Shown here in pieces: positions 1 through 7,765 of a stretch of 16,385 nt of DNA. The DNA comes from Microthrixaceae bacterium (lineage in GTDB: Bacteria; Actinomycetota; Acidimicrobiia; Acidimicrobiales; DATDAH01): NCBI GenBank assembly GCA_020637195.1, contig JACJWK010000038.1:1-16385 (forward strand). Direction: 5' to 3'. A program made the translations under genes and the position numbers. Each line of letters begins with the position of its first letter. The stretch's first letter is position 1. The notes below the pieces were generated by a model. That model saw only the letters and a list, made by a program, of their open reading frames with translations. It ran no database searches and was not told the DNA's origin.

Positions 1-618
1 GCGGAGGGTGCTCCATCCCAGGTAGGCGCCGAATCCGGCCAGGGCCAGGCCCGACAGCACGTCGACCGGGCGCTGGACCCGCTCACCGAGGCGGGCGCCG
101 AGGGTGCCCGACACCAGCGACAGGATCACGAACCAGGAGAACGACCCCAGCCCGATGGCGACGAGCATGGCGCCGGCGCTCGGGGCCGAGTCGGCCACGT
201 CGGCGGCGTGGGCCGCCGTGAAGATGGCGGCCCACGACACGATCGTCGACGGGTTGGCCGCGGTGGCGGCGAGGCCGGTGACGAACGCGCGTCGAGGGTC
301 GGCCACCTCCTCGACCGCCTCGAGGCCGGTGCGGGCCCGCAGGCCCTGCCACATGGTGCGGCTGCCGAGGACGACGAGGAACGCCGCGCCGACCAGTCCG
401 AGCCCGACCCGGAGCCCGGCGACCTCGAGCAGGCTGGCGGCGCCGGCCACGCCGAGGGCGGCGTAGGCGGTGTCGACCAGCGCAGCAGCGGCGCCGATGG
501 CCAGCCCGGTGGCGACCCGGCCGCGCAGGGCGGAGCGGGCGCACAGCAGCCACACCGGTCCGACCTGGGCCGCGACGAGGAAGCCGAGCCCGAACCCGGT
601 GGTGGCGGCCGCGATCAC
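1..618 (-). CDS. LysE-family amino-acid/metabolite exporter (C-terminus cut by window edge)
   Basis: The reverse strand reads as one open frame with no stop from 618 to the left edge, giving about 206 hydrophobic residues. The start region has the pattern of LysE/RhtB exporters: a first membrane helix ending in GFLVAAQVGPVWLLCARSAL, where the GP followed by R and L is the family signature. Further hydrophobic segments follow, with an internal NPSTIVSW motif typical of the second half of the family. LysE proteins usually have about 200-210 residues and six helices and export basic or neutral amino acids at the cytoplasmic membrane, so only a few C-terminal residues should be missing. I chose GTG 618 because it puts helix 1 at the N-terminus. 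An in-frame GTG at 684 would add an arginine-rich leader and is less likely. The gene diverges from the kinase at 730. The substrate cannot be read from the sequence. Confidence 0.8.
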   Translation of the reverse strand, partial: MIAAATTGFGLGFLVAAQVGPVWLLCARSALRGRVATGLAIGAAAALVDTAYAALGVAGAASLLEVAGLRVGLGLVGAAFLVVLGSRTMWQGLRARTGLEAVEEVADPRRAFVTGLAATAANPSTIVSWAAIFTAAHAADVADSAPSAGAMLVAIGLGSFSWFVILSLVSGTLGARLGERVQRPVDVLSGLALAGFGAYLGWSTLR

Positions 619-717
619 GGTCGGCAGTCTGGCCCTGACCCGCCGTAAGCGCCCAGCGGATTCCCGGCTGCGGCGGACGGCCACCTGCGAACATGGCGTG
701 GTGCGAGCGGCGACGCG

Positions 718-722
718 GGAGG
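718..722 (+). promoter_or_regulatory. Ribosome binding site deciding the kinase start
   Basis: GGAGG lies inside a purine-rich run at 717-724. It is 7 bases before GTG 730 but overlaps the region just before the alternative GTG 724, which is too close. This favours 730 as the start. Confidence 0.55.
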
Positions 723-729
723 GGTGGTC

Positions 730-1986
730 GTGACCGGGCCTTCCACGGTCGGTCCCTATCGGGTGGTCCGGCTCCTCGGCCGCGGCGGCATGGGCGACGT
801 CTTCCTCGCCGCCGACGATCGTGCGCCCGCCGACCGGCGCGAGGTGGCGGTCAAGGTGCTCCGCCCCGACCTGGCCGCGGACGACGGCTTCCGCCGGCGC
901 TTCCGGCGCGAGCTCGAGGCGGTGCAGCGGGTGCGCGGGCGCTCGGTGGCCCGGATCCTCGGCGCCGACCTCGACGCCGAGCGGCCCTGGATCGCCTCCG
1001 AGTACGTGCCGGGGCCGACGCTGCGCGACGGGCGCGCGGGCGTCGACCTGCGGGCGCTGGCCGCCGGCCTGGCGCGCGCCCTCGCGGACATCCACGCCGC
1101 CGGCGTCGTGCACCGCGACCTCACCCCGTCCAACGTGCTGCTCGGCCCCGACGGCCCCCGGGTCGTCGACTTCGGCATCGCGTGGTTCGACGACACCACC
1201 ACGCTGACCCGCACCGGCACGGTGCTCGGCACGCCGGCGTGGATGGCGCCCGAGCAGCTCGGCGACGACCGCACCTCGGCCGCCAGCGACGTCTGGGCGT
1301 GGGGTGCCGTCGTGACGTTCGCGGCGACCGGCCGACCGCCGGTGGCGGGCAGCCGCCCCGAGGTGATCCAGGTGCGGGCCGCCCGCGGCGAGCTGGACCT
1401 CGACGGCGTGCCCGACTGGCTGCGACCGCTCGTCGAGGGGGCGCTCGACCCCGACCCCGCCCGGCGCCCGACGGCCGACCGGCTCGCCGTCGATCTGGGC
1501 GCGCCGACCGACGCCGAGCTCACCCAACTGCTCGAGCGCACCTGGGTCGACGCCGCGGGTCCACCGGCCGGGCAACCGGGCCGCCCCGTCGCGGCGCCCG
1601 GCGCGCCGGCGGCACCCGATGCCGTGCCCGAGCCGGCCGGAACCGCCACCGACCGCGCGCAGGTGATCCCCGACGGGCTCACCCGGTGGGCGGTCGCGGC
1701 CGTGCTGACGCCCGTCGGGGTGCTCTACGCCTGGACCGCCAGCTTCCTGCCGGTGGTCCTGGTCATCGCGGTGCTGGTCATCGTGGCCGCGGTGGCGCGG
1801 GTGGTGCGACAGGAGCGCGAGCCGCGTCCGCCCCACCGGTGGGTGCCCACCCCCGGCTCGTTCGTCGTGACGGCGCTCGCGGTCGCCGGCTCCGCCCTGG
1901 CGTCCGCGTTCGGGCTGCTCTGGGGCCTGGTCGCCCTGCTGCTCGTCGTGGCCTTCCTCGTGGCCATCGGCATCGACAGCATCTGA
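730..1986 (+). CDS. Hanks-type Ser/Thr protein kinase with C-terminal membrane helices
   Basis: A 418-residue protein starting at GTG 730. The kinase domain covers roughly residues 8-260. It has a glycine-rich loop (GRGGMG, 17-22), the ATP-binding lysine K42 in VAVKVL, the catalytic loop HRDLTPSN from 128, DFG at 147-149 and a GTPAWMAPEQ P+1 segment. It should phosphorylate Ser/Thr in cytoplasmic proteins. The usual lysine of HRDLKPxN is threonine here, a variant also seen in other actinobacterial kinases. A Pro/Ala-rich linker (about 265-315) leads to about four hydrophobic segments between 318 and 416, separated by a short basic stretch. There is no PASTA or other extracellular sensor domain, so both ends are probably cytoplasmic. 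It is divergent from LysE and lies 116 bases before the next gene. The kinase assignment is secure; substrate and signal are unknown. Confidence 0.9.
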   Translation: MTGPSTVGPYRVVRLLGRGGMGDVFLAADDRAPADRREVAVKVLRPDLAADDGFRRRFRRELEAVQRVRGRSVARILGADLDAERPWIASEYVPGPTLRDGRAGVDLRALAAGLARALADIHAAGVVHRDLTPSNVLLGPDGPRVVDFGIAWFDDTTTLTRTGTVLGTPAWMAPEQLGDDRTSAASDVWAWGAVVTFAATGRPPVAGSRPEVIQVRAARGELDLDGVPDWLRPLVEGALDPDPARRPTADRLAVDLGAPTDAELTQLLERTWVDAAGPPAGQPGRPVAAPGAPAAPDAVPEPAGTATDRAQVIPDGLTRWAVAAVLTPVGVLYAWTASFLPVVLVIAVLVIVAAVARVVRQEREPRPPHRWVPTPGSFVVTALAVAGSALASAFGLLWGLVALLLVVAFLVAIGIDSI

Positions 1987-2061
1987 CCGCGTCGCCCGCC
2001 GCGCTCGCCCCCGCCGCGCCCGCCCCCGCCGGATCGACAGCCCGGCGTCGCCCGGCCAGAC

Positions 2062-2075
2062 TAGAACCTGTTCCA
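2062..2075. promoter_or_regulatory. KstR-type operator before the acyl-CoA dehydrogenase pair
   Basis: The sequence TAGAACCTGTTCCA is an exact match to the KstR consensus TnnAACnnGTTnnA known from mycobacteria and rhodococci. It is an inverted repeat with GAAC/GTTC arms around two central bases. It ends 27 bases before ATG 2103, where a repressor would cover the promoter. A KstR-like regulator is encoded at 12809. Binding is inferred from the match. Confidence 0.72.
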
Positions 2076-2102
2076 GCGACGGCCACCCCCGGGGGACGAT
2101 CC

Positions 2103-3281
2103 ATGTACGTCGGCTACGACGAAGACCAGCAGGCGCTGCGCCAGGAGCTGCGGGACTACTACGCCCAGCTCCTGACCCCCGAGGTGCAGGAGGACCTGCA
2201 CCACGCCCACGGCGTCGGCCCGGCCATGCGCGCGGTGGTCCGCCAGATGGGCGAGGACGGCTGGCTGGGCATCGGCTGGCCGACCGAGTACGGGGGCCAG
2301 GGCCGCACGCCGCTCGAGCAGTTCATCTTCTTCGACGAGTCGATGCGCTGCGGCGCCCCGGTGCCGATGCTCACCATCAACACCGTGGGCCCCACCATCA
2401 TGAACTTCGGCACCGACGCCCAAAAGGAGCACTTCCTCCCGAAGATCCTCAAGGGCGAGATCCACTTCTGCATCGGCTACACCGAGCCGGGGGCGGGCAC
2501 CGACCTCGCCGCCCTCCAGACCAGGGCCGTGCGCGACGGCGACGAGTACGTCATCAACGGGCAGAAGATCTTCACCAGCCTGGCGAGCGACGCCGACTAC
2601 ATCTGGCTCGCCGTGCGCACGAACCCGGAGGTCAAGAAGCACAAGGGCATCTCGATGGTCGTCGTGCCCATGGACACGCCCGGCATCGAGGTCGTCCCCA
2701 TGTCGCTGCTCAGCGAGCACGACATCAACCAGACCTTCTTCAGCGACGTGCGGGTCCCGGTCGACAACTGCGTCGGCGGCGAGAACAACGGCTGGACGCT
2801 CGTCACCAACCAGCTCAACCACGAGCGGGTCACGCTGTGCTCGTCGGGCATGATCGAGAGCTCGATCAGCGAGGTCCGCCAGTGGGCCCAGGAGACCAAG
2901 CTGGCCGACGGCCGCCGGGTGATCGACCAGGAGTGGGTGCAGCTCAACCTGGCCCGGGCCCACGCCAAGCTCGAGTTCCTGCGCCTCATCAACTGGAAGG
3001 TGGCGTGGGGTGCCACCGAGGGCCTGCCCCTCGACGTGGCCGACGCGTCGAGCATCAAGGTGTTCGGCACCGAGTTCTACCTGGAGGCCTTCCGGCTGCT
3101 GATGGAGATCATCGGCCAGCAGGCCTACCTCCAGCGGGGATCGGCCGAGTCCATCCTGAAGAGCCGGCTGGAGATGATGTACCGCAGCCTGCTCATCCTC
3201 ACCTTCGGGGGCGGCACCAACGAGGTGCAGCGCGACCTGATCGGCATGTTCGGGCTCGGCCTGCCCCGGGCCACCCGGTAG
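2103..3281 (+). CDS. Acyl-CoA dehydrogenase, FadE26/ChsE4-like alpha subunit (steroid side chain)
   Basis: A 392-residue flavoprotein with the complete acyl-CoA dehydrogenase fold: helical N-terminus with WPTEYGGQG, FAD/substrate strand segment YTEPGAGTD around 126-134, middle beta domain with INGQKIFTS, and C-terminal helices ending in LTFGGGTNEVQRD. By remembered alignment it resembles M. tuberculosis FadE26 (ChsE4) almost end to end, including the NQLNHERV and WVQLNLARAHAK segments. FadE26 pairs with FadE27 (ChsE5) in a heterotetramer that dehydrogenates the C26-CoA cholesterol side chain. The MCAD-type catalytic glutamate (YEGT) is replaced by GGGT, and the likely base is E241 in NHERV, as in isovaleryl-CoA dehydrogenase. 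A G-rich Shine-Dalgarno (2091-2096) precedes ATG 2103. A KstR-type operator lies just upstream and the FadE27-like partner follows after 60 bases. The family is certain; a sterol substrate is likely but inferred. Confidence 0.88.
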   Translation: MYVGYDEDQQALRQELRDYYAQLLTPEVQEDLHHAHGVGPAMRAVVRQMGEDGWLGIGWPTEYGGQGRTPLEQFIFFDESMRCGAPVPMLTINTVGPTIMNFGTDAQKEHFLPKILKGEIHFCIGYTEPGAGTDLAALQTRAVRDGDEYVINGQKIFTSLASDADYIWLAVRTNPEVKKHKGISMVVVPMDTPGIEVVPMSLLSEHDINQTFFSDVRVPVDNCVGGENNGWTLVTNQLNHERVTLCSSGMIESSISEVRQWAQETKLADGRRVIDQEWVQLNLARAHAKLEFLRLINWKVAWGATEGLPLDVADASSIKVFGTEFYLEAFRLLMEIIGQQAYLQRGSAESILKSRLEMMYRSLLILTFGGGTNEVQRDLIGMFGLGLPRATR

Positions 3282-3341
3282 CCCCGGCCCGCCCGACGAG
3301 CCCGACCCCACGAACGCATCGAGACGAAAGAGCACGACGAC

Positions 3342-4467
3342 ATGGACTTCTCGTTCACCGAAGAGCAGGAGGCGGTCCGCGACCTGGCCGCCCAGATCCT
3401 CGACGGCCAGCTCGGCAACGACGCCCTGAAGGCCTTCGACAAGACCGGCGAGGCCTACGACGCCGCCACCTGGGCCGAGCTGGCCAAGGCCGGCCTCCTC
3501 GGCATCGCCCTGCCCGAGTCGGCCGGCGGCGCCGACCTCGGCTTCCTCGCCGCCGCGCTGGTGCTGGAGCAGGTCGGCCGCACCGCCGCCCCGGTCCCGT
3601 ACCTGCCGACCGTGGTGCTCGGCGCCCTGCCCGTCGCCGAGTTCGGCACCGACGCCCAGCAGGCCGCGCTGCTCCCCGGGTGCCGAGGGCACGGCGCTAC
3701 GATCCTCACCGCCAGCGCTCGTCGAGTTCGGCACGTCGCCGACTGCACCCACCACCACCGCCCGGCGCGACGGCGACGGCTGGCGCCTCGACGGATCGAA
3801 GCTCTGCGTGCCCATGGGCCTCCAGGCCGACCGGATCCTCGTCCCCGCAGCCACCGGCGAGGGCGCCGTCGGCGTCTTCCTGGTGGACCCCTCGGCGCCG
3901 GGCGTCTCCCAGGAGGCCCTCGTCACCACGTCGGGCCAGCCCGAGACCCGCCTCGACCTCGACGGTGCCGTGGTCGGCGCGGACGACGTGCTGGGGGACC
4001 CCGACCGTGGCGCCGCCATCGTCGAGTGGATGGTCGAGCGGGCCACGGCCGCGCTCTGCGTCACCGCCATCGGCGTGTGCGCCGAGGCGTTGCGCCTCAC
4101 CGCCGAGTACACCAAGACCCGCGAGCAGTTCGACCGTCCCATCGCCACCTTCCAGGCCGTGGGGCAGCGCGCGGCCGACGCGTACATCGACACCGAGGCC
4201 GTGCGCCTCACCGCGTGGCAGGCGGCCTGGCGGCTCGCCGAGGGCCTGCCCGCCGCCGAGTCCGTGGCCATCGCCAAGTTCTGGGCCGCCGAGGGCGGCC
4301 AGCGCGTCGTCCACGCCGCCCAGCACCTGCACGGTGGCATGGGCGTCGACCGCGACTACCCGCTGCACCGCTACTTCCTCTGGGCCAAGCAGCTCGAGCT
4401 GACGCTGGGCGGCGGCACCCAGCACCTGCTCGAGCTCGGCCGCATCCTCGCCGACGAGCCCGTCTGA
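3342..4467 (+). pseudogene. FadE27/ChsE5-like acyl-CoA dehydrogenase beta subunit, interrupted by a +1 frameshift
   Basis: The first part (3342 to about 3717) encodes the N-terminal helical domain, from MDFSFTEEQEAVRDL through VPYLPTVVLGALPVAEFGTD. The rest of the family sequence continues in the next frame from about 3718 (LVEFGTSPTAPTTTARRDGD) through TREQFDRPIATFQAVGQR to LADEPV and the stop at 4467. The whole span is 1126 bases, one more than a multiple of three. Removing one base gives 374 codons plus stop, about the length I recall for FadE27 (373 aa). The switch lies between about 3681 and 3718, most simply near 3717. No poly-A/T slippery run is present, so a recent mutation or a sequencing error is more likely than programmed shifting. 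In the 3' part GGGT replaces the YEGT glutamate and no glutamate sits exactly at the helix-G position by hand alignment, fitting a non-catalytic partner subunit. An ATG at 3808 could start a separate C-terminal fragment. Confidence 0.85.
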
Positions 4468-4487
4468 CCCCAGACCGCGTTCTCGAG

Positions 4488-4534
4488 GCAATGCCCCCCG
4501 GGCCTGTCGTTGGAGAAGCGCCGGGGGGCATTGC
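4488..4534. terminator. Hairpin between convergent genes, probable bidirectional terminator
   Basis: The arms GCAATGCCCCCCGG (4488-4501) and CCGGGGGGCATTGC (4521-4534) are perfect 14-bp complements around a 19-base loop. It lies between the stop of the FadE27-like gene (4467) and the stop of the convergent fucosidase (4580), where a shared terminator is expected. No T-tract follows on either strand, as is common for actinobacterial hairpin terminators. Confidence 0.7.
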
Positions 4535-4579
4535 GTCGAGCTCGGCTCGGGTCCGGGCGCGCCGGGTCGGCGGTCCGGC

Positions 4580-5839
4580 CTACGCCGGCGTGACGTCGAG
4601 GGCGAGCACCGTGGCGTGGTCGTCCACGAGATCCTCGGGCACCTCGATGATCGCTTCGCCCACCGGGTCGGCGTTGAACAGCTCGTCGATCACCGCGGCG
4701 CGGGTGTGGAAGGTGAGCGCGCGCTCCGAGGGCACGTGCCGCACGCCGGCGATGCGCCGGATGGGCACGCCCCGCACGGTCACGGAGTCGTAGGGCCGCA
4801 TCAGCAGGTGCAGGTACGTGGTGTCGTCGCGCTGGGTCGTCGGCCCGTAGAACTGCCAGGGGGCCAGGCCGGCCCCGGTGGCGAAGACGGCCTCGCCGTG
4901 CGCCGCCACCCAGTCGCCCACGACGGCGAGGCGCTCGAGTTGCTCGGGCGGCAGTGAGCCGTCGCCCCGGGGGCTGACGTTCAGCAGCAGGTTGCCGCCC
5001 CGGCCGGCGGTCTCGCAGAGCGTGTGCACCAGGTCGCGCGCCGACTTGTAACGGGTGTCCGCGGGCACGTGGCCCCAGGACCGGTTCATGGTGAGGCACG
5101 TCTCCCAGCGCCCCTCGGGCGGCTCGGCCGGCACGAACTGCTCCGGGGTCTCGAAGTCGCCCTGGAGGGGCAGCCGGTCGTTGACGAGGCAGTCGGGCTG
5201 GAGCTCGCGGACCAGCGCCCGCAGCTCGTCGGCCTTCCACTCCCAGGGCGTGCGCTCCCACTGGCCGTCGAACCACAGGACGGACACGTCGCCGTAGTCG
5301 GTGAGCAGCTCGCGCACCTGGGCGAACAGGTAGTCCAGGTAGCGGTCCCACGCGCCCGGGTCGTCCGGGCGCCGGTAGGCGAGGAACGAGTAGGGCTTGT
5401 CGGCCTCGGTGAAGGCCGGGTAGTCGGGGTGGTGCCAGTCGGACAGCGAGTAGTAGAAGCCCACCCGCAGGCCCTCGGCCCGGAACGCGTCGACGAACTC
5501 CCGGACGAGGTCCCGACCCGGGAGGAACCGTCCGACCGACCAGTCCGACACGGCACTCGGCCACAGCGAGAAGCCGTTGTGGTGGCGGGTGGTGAGCACG
5601 GCGTAGCGCATGCCCGCGGCCCGTGCCGCGGCCGCCCACTCGCGGGCGGCGTGCGGCTCGGGCGCGAACGTCGCCGCCGTCGAGTGGTACTCCTCGATGC
5701 CCACGGGGTCGCCGGGCAGGTTGCCGAGCCCGCCCACGAGGGGCCAGGACACCTCGAGGCCCGCCTGGCTGGCGTGGTCCCAGTGCACGAACATCCCGAA
5801 CCGCGCCTCGTCGAACCAGCCGCCCGCGTCATCCCCCAT
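4580..5839 (-). CDS. Alpha-L-fucosidase, GH29 family
   Basis: A 419-residue protein that would hydrolyse terminal alpha-L-fucose with retention of configuration. GH29 landmarks are in order: WFDEARFGMFVHW near the N-terminus (HW 19-20), the RHHNGF signature (85-90), GFYYSLSDWHHP (127-138), and VLWFDGQW with D191 as the expected nucleophile. A smaller C-terminal beta region (about 330-419) contains the ATGAGLAPWQFYG segment common in this family. There is no signal peptide, so it should be cytoplasmic and act on imported oligosaccharides or glycosides. ATG 5839 has no clear Shine-Dalgarno, but a TAACGT -10-like element on the minus strand (5851-5846) would give an almost leaderless message. 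No transporter or other sugar gene is nearby, and it diverges from the LLM oxidoreductase. Exact linkage specificity, and whether the aglycone is natural-product-like, cannot be read. Confidence 0.9.
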   Translation of the reverse strand: MGDDAGGWFDEARFGMFVHWDHASQAGLEVSWPLVGGLGNLPGDPVGIEEYHSTAATFAPEPHAAREWAAAARAAGMRYAVLTTRHHNGFSLWPSAVSDWSVGRFLPGRDLVREFVDAFRAEGLRVGFYYSLSDWHHPDYPAFTEADKPYSFLAYRRPDDPGAWDRYLDYLFAQVRELLTDYGDVSVLWFDGQWERTPWEWKADELRALVRELQPDCLVNDRLPLQGDFETPEQFVPAEPPEGRWETCLTMNRSWGHVPADTRYKSARDLVHTLCETAGRGGNLLLNVSPRGDGSLPPEQLERLAVVGDWVAAHGEAVFATGAGLAPWQFYGPTTQRDDTTYLHLLMRPYDSVTVRGVPIRRIAGVRHVPSERALTFHTRAAVIDELFNADPVGEAIIEVPEDLVDDHATVLALDVTPA

Positions 5840-5907
5840 GTGAGGACGTTAGGCGCGTCCCGGCCCCGGCGTGCCGACCACGGGCGGCGGGCTGGCAGGA
5901 TGGCGCG

Positions 5908-6747
5908 ATGCGCTTCGGGATCACGATGTTCCCCACGGACCTCTCGATCGGGCCGGTGGAGCTCGCGCTCGAGGCCGAGGCCCGGGGCCTCGACTCGATC
6001 TGGTTCCCCGAGCACACCCACATCCCCGTGAGCCGCCGGACCCGGGCACCGGCGGGCGAGCCGCTGGCCGAGGAGTACAAGCGCTCGCTCGACCCCTTCG
6101 TGGCCATGGCCGCCGTGGCGGGGGCCACCGAGCGCATCCGGGTCGGCACCGGCATCGCCCTCGTCGCGCAACGCGACCCGATCGTGATGGCCAAGGAGGT
6201 GGCGTCGCTCGACCTCGTGTCGCGGGGTCGCCTGGACCTCGGCATCGGCTTCGGCTGGAACGTCGAGGAGATGGCCGACCACGGCGTCGACTTCACGCGC
6301 CGCCGGGACGTCGTGCGCGAGAAGGTCCTGGCCATGAAAGCGCTCTGGACGGAGGACGAGGCCGGCTTCGAGGGCGAGTACGTCAACTTCGAGCCCAGCT
6401 GGTCGTGGCCCAAGCCGGTGCAGCGGCCGCATCCGCCGCTGCTGATCGGCGGGGGCGGCGGCCCGAAGCTGTTCGCGGCGATCGCCGACTACGCCGACGG
6501 GTGGATCCCGATCGGCGGGGCGGGCATGCGCGAGGCCCTCCCCGCCCTGCACCGGGCCATGGACGCCGCCGGCCGCGACCCCGCCACCCTCCGGATCGTT
6601 CCGTTCGGGTCGATGCCCGATCCCGGCAAGATCGAGTACTACGGCGGCCTCGGGGTCAGCGAGGTGGTGTTCCGGGTGCCGTCGGCGCCCGCGGACGTGG
6701 CCCTGCCCGTCCTCGACGAGATCAGCGCCACGCTCGCATCGCTCTGA
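5908..6747 (+). CDS. LLM-class F420-dependent oxidoreductase
   Basis: A 279-residue TIM-barrel protein of the luciferase-like monooxygenase superfamily, F420-dependent branch (TIGR03619-like). Visible landmarks are MRFGITMFPTD at the first strand, GLDSIWFPEHTHIP, RIRVGTGIALVAQRDP, the GRLDLGIGFGWN segment typical of the F420 group, and PLLIGGGGGPKLF near the phosphate-binding end. Members transfer hydride between F420H2 and diverse substrates, and the substrate here is unknown. AGGA at 5897-5900, seven bases before ATG 5908, supports this start. It is divergent from the fucosidase with 68 bases between them and is followed after 43 bases by the sigma factor. It may or may not share a transcript with the genes downstream. 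Confidence 0.87.
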   Translation: MRFGITMFPTDLSIGPVELALEAEARGLDSIWFPEHTHIPVSRRTRAPAGEPLAEEYKRSLDPFVAMAAVAGATERIRVGTGIALVAQRDPIVMAKEVASLDLVSRGRLDLGIGFGWNVEEMADHGVDFTRRRDVVREKVLAMKALWTEDEAGFEGEYVNFEPSWSWPKPVQRPHPPLLIGGGGGPKLFAAIADYADGWIPIGGAGMREALPALHRAMDAAGRDPATLRIVPFGSMPDPGKIEYYGGLGVSEVVFRVPSAPADVALPVLDEISATLASL

Positions 6748-6790
6748 TCCGAGCGCGGGCTCGCCGGCACCGCGCCTAGCCTCGGGAGCG

Positions 6791-7441
6791 GTGTTGGCGG
6801 AAGGGCGAGCGATCGACGACTCGGTCCTCGTCGAGCGCCTCCGCGCCGGCGACGAGGCCGCGTTCCGAACCCTGGTCGAGGCGCTCGACCCGGTGCTCCG
6901 GCGGGTGGCCCACACCTACGTCCCCAGCGACGCCGTCGCGGACGAGGTCGTCCAGGAGACCTGGCTCGGCGTGCTCAACGGGATCGACCGCTTCGAGGGC
7001 CGCTCCTCGGTGCGCACCTGGGTGTTCCGCATCCTGGTCAACCGGGCGAAGACCCGCGGCGAGCGCGAGCGTCGGACCGTCCCGTTCGCCTCGGCCTTCG
7101 ACGCGAGCCGCGAGCCCGAGGTGCCGGCCGTGGACCCGGGTCGCTTCGAGGCGGTCGACCACCCGCTCGTCCCCGTCCACTGGGCGGCGCCGCCCGACGC
7201 GTGGCGCGGCTCGCCCGAGGCCCGGCTCCACGCCGCCGAGACCCGGGCCGCGCTCACCGCGGCGTTCGAGGGCCTGCCGCCGGCGCAGCGCGAGGTCGTG
7301 CTGCTGCGCGACGTGCACGGCTGGACCTCGGTCGAGGTCTGTAACGCGCTCGACCTGTCCGAGACCAACCAGCGCGTGCTGCTGCACCGAGGTCGGACCC
7401 GCCTCCGACAGGCGCTCGAGGAGCTCCATGACGAGCAGTGA
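6791..7441 (+). CDS. ECF-type RNA polymerase sigma factor
   Basis: A 216-residue sigma-70 family protein with the two-domain ECF layout. Region 2 lies near residues 13-80 (DEVVQETWLGVL, SSVRTWVFRILVNRAKTR). A variable linker covers about 85-150 and carries an unusual Pro/Val-rich stretch. Region 4 spans about 155-212 (GLPPAQREVVLLRDVHGWT, NQRVLLHRGRTRLRQAL) and should contact -35 elements. The next gene, overlapping by 14 bases, encodes a zinc-type anti-sigma factor, so the pair is a sigma/anti-sigma module. The start is uncertain: GTG 6791 is only two bases from GGGAG (6784-6788), so TTG 6794 is a real alternative. Likely targets include its own promoter and possibly the Rieske-fusion genes 325 bases downstream of its stop. 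That target assignment is inference. Confidence 0.9.
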   Translation: MLAEGRAIDDSVLVERLRAGDEAAFRTLVEALDPVLRRVAHTYVPSDAVADEVVQETWLGVLNGIDRFEGRSSVRTWVFRILVNRAKTRGERERRTVPFASAFDASREPEVPAVDPGRFEAVDHPLVPVHWAAPPDAWRGSPEARLHAAETRAALTAAFEGLPPAQREVVLLRDVHGWTSVEVCNALDLSETNQRVLLHRGRTRLRQALEELHDEQ

Positions 7442-7706
7442 CCCCACCCCCCGCCCGATGTCGTGCCCCGAGATGGTCGAGCTGCTCACGACCTACCTCG
7501 ACGGCGCCCTCGATGACGCCGACCGGGCGGCGTTCGACGCGCACCTCGCGCTCTGCCCCGGCTGCGTGCGGTACCTCGACCAGTACCGCGAGACGATCGC
7601 GGCCACGGGCACCCTCGCCGAGTCGGACGTCGACCCCGGCGTGCTGGCCGCGCTGCTCCGGGCGTTCCGCGACTGGCGGGCGTCGCGCTCGGGCGGGGCC
7701 GTGTAA
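7428..7706 (+). CDS. Zinc-binding anti-sigma factor (zf-HC2 / ZAS type)
   Basis: A small soluble 92-residue protein. It contains the anti-sigma zinc motif H39-x3-C43-x2-C46 (HLALCPGC) preceded by C13 in SCPEMVELLTTYLDG. These are the four ligands expected in ZAS/zf-HC2 proteins, which hold an ECF sigma factor inactive and release it, often when the thiols are oxidised. There is no transmembrane helix, unlike many anti-sigma factors, so the sensing part must be the short C-terminal tail or the zinc site itself. The start ATG 7428 overlaps the sigma gene by 14 bases and has GAGGAG at 7418-7423, indicating translational coupling. It sits 59 bases before the Rieske/GltS-like gene. Confidence 0.87.
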   Translation: MTSSDPTPRPMSCPEMVELLTTYLDGALDDADRAAFDAHLALCPGCVRYLDQYRETIAATGTLAESDVDPGVLAALLRAFRDWRASRSGGAV

Positions 7707-7765
7707 CGCCCGGCGCCGCGACGGGACAGACAGCGACCACAGCGACGACGGAGGGGGAGCGGGCG

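Noticed and set aside
693..3281. An 862-codon frame that would fuse an N-terminal extension to the FadE26-like protein
   Set aside because: The extension is an arginine-rich shadow of the kinase in another frame. The family N-terminus begins at ATG 2103, just after an operator and a Shine-Dalgarno.
3681..3720. Programmed ribosomal frameshifting in the FadE27-like gene
   Set aside because: No slippery heptamer or downstream structure is evident, and the family is not known to use it.
2061..4340. A 759-codon open frame on the minus strand opposite the two acyl-CoA dehydrogenase genes
   Set aside because: The translation is low-complexity and arises from high-GC codon bias opposite real genes; no family motif is visible. 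Similar long antisense frames at 9196-11445, 7493-9199 and 12803-15319 are rejected for the same reason.
4468..4793. Continuation of the 3342 frame past the FadE27-like stop to 4793
   Set aside because: After the frameshift this frame is off-register, arginine/proline-rich and runs through the terminator hairpin into antisense of the fucosidase.
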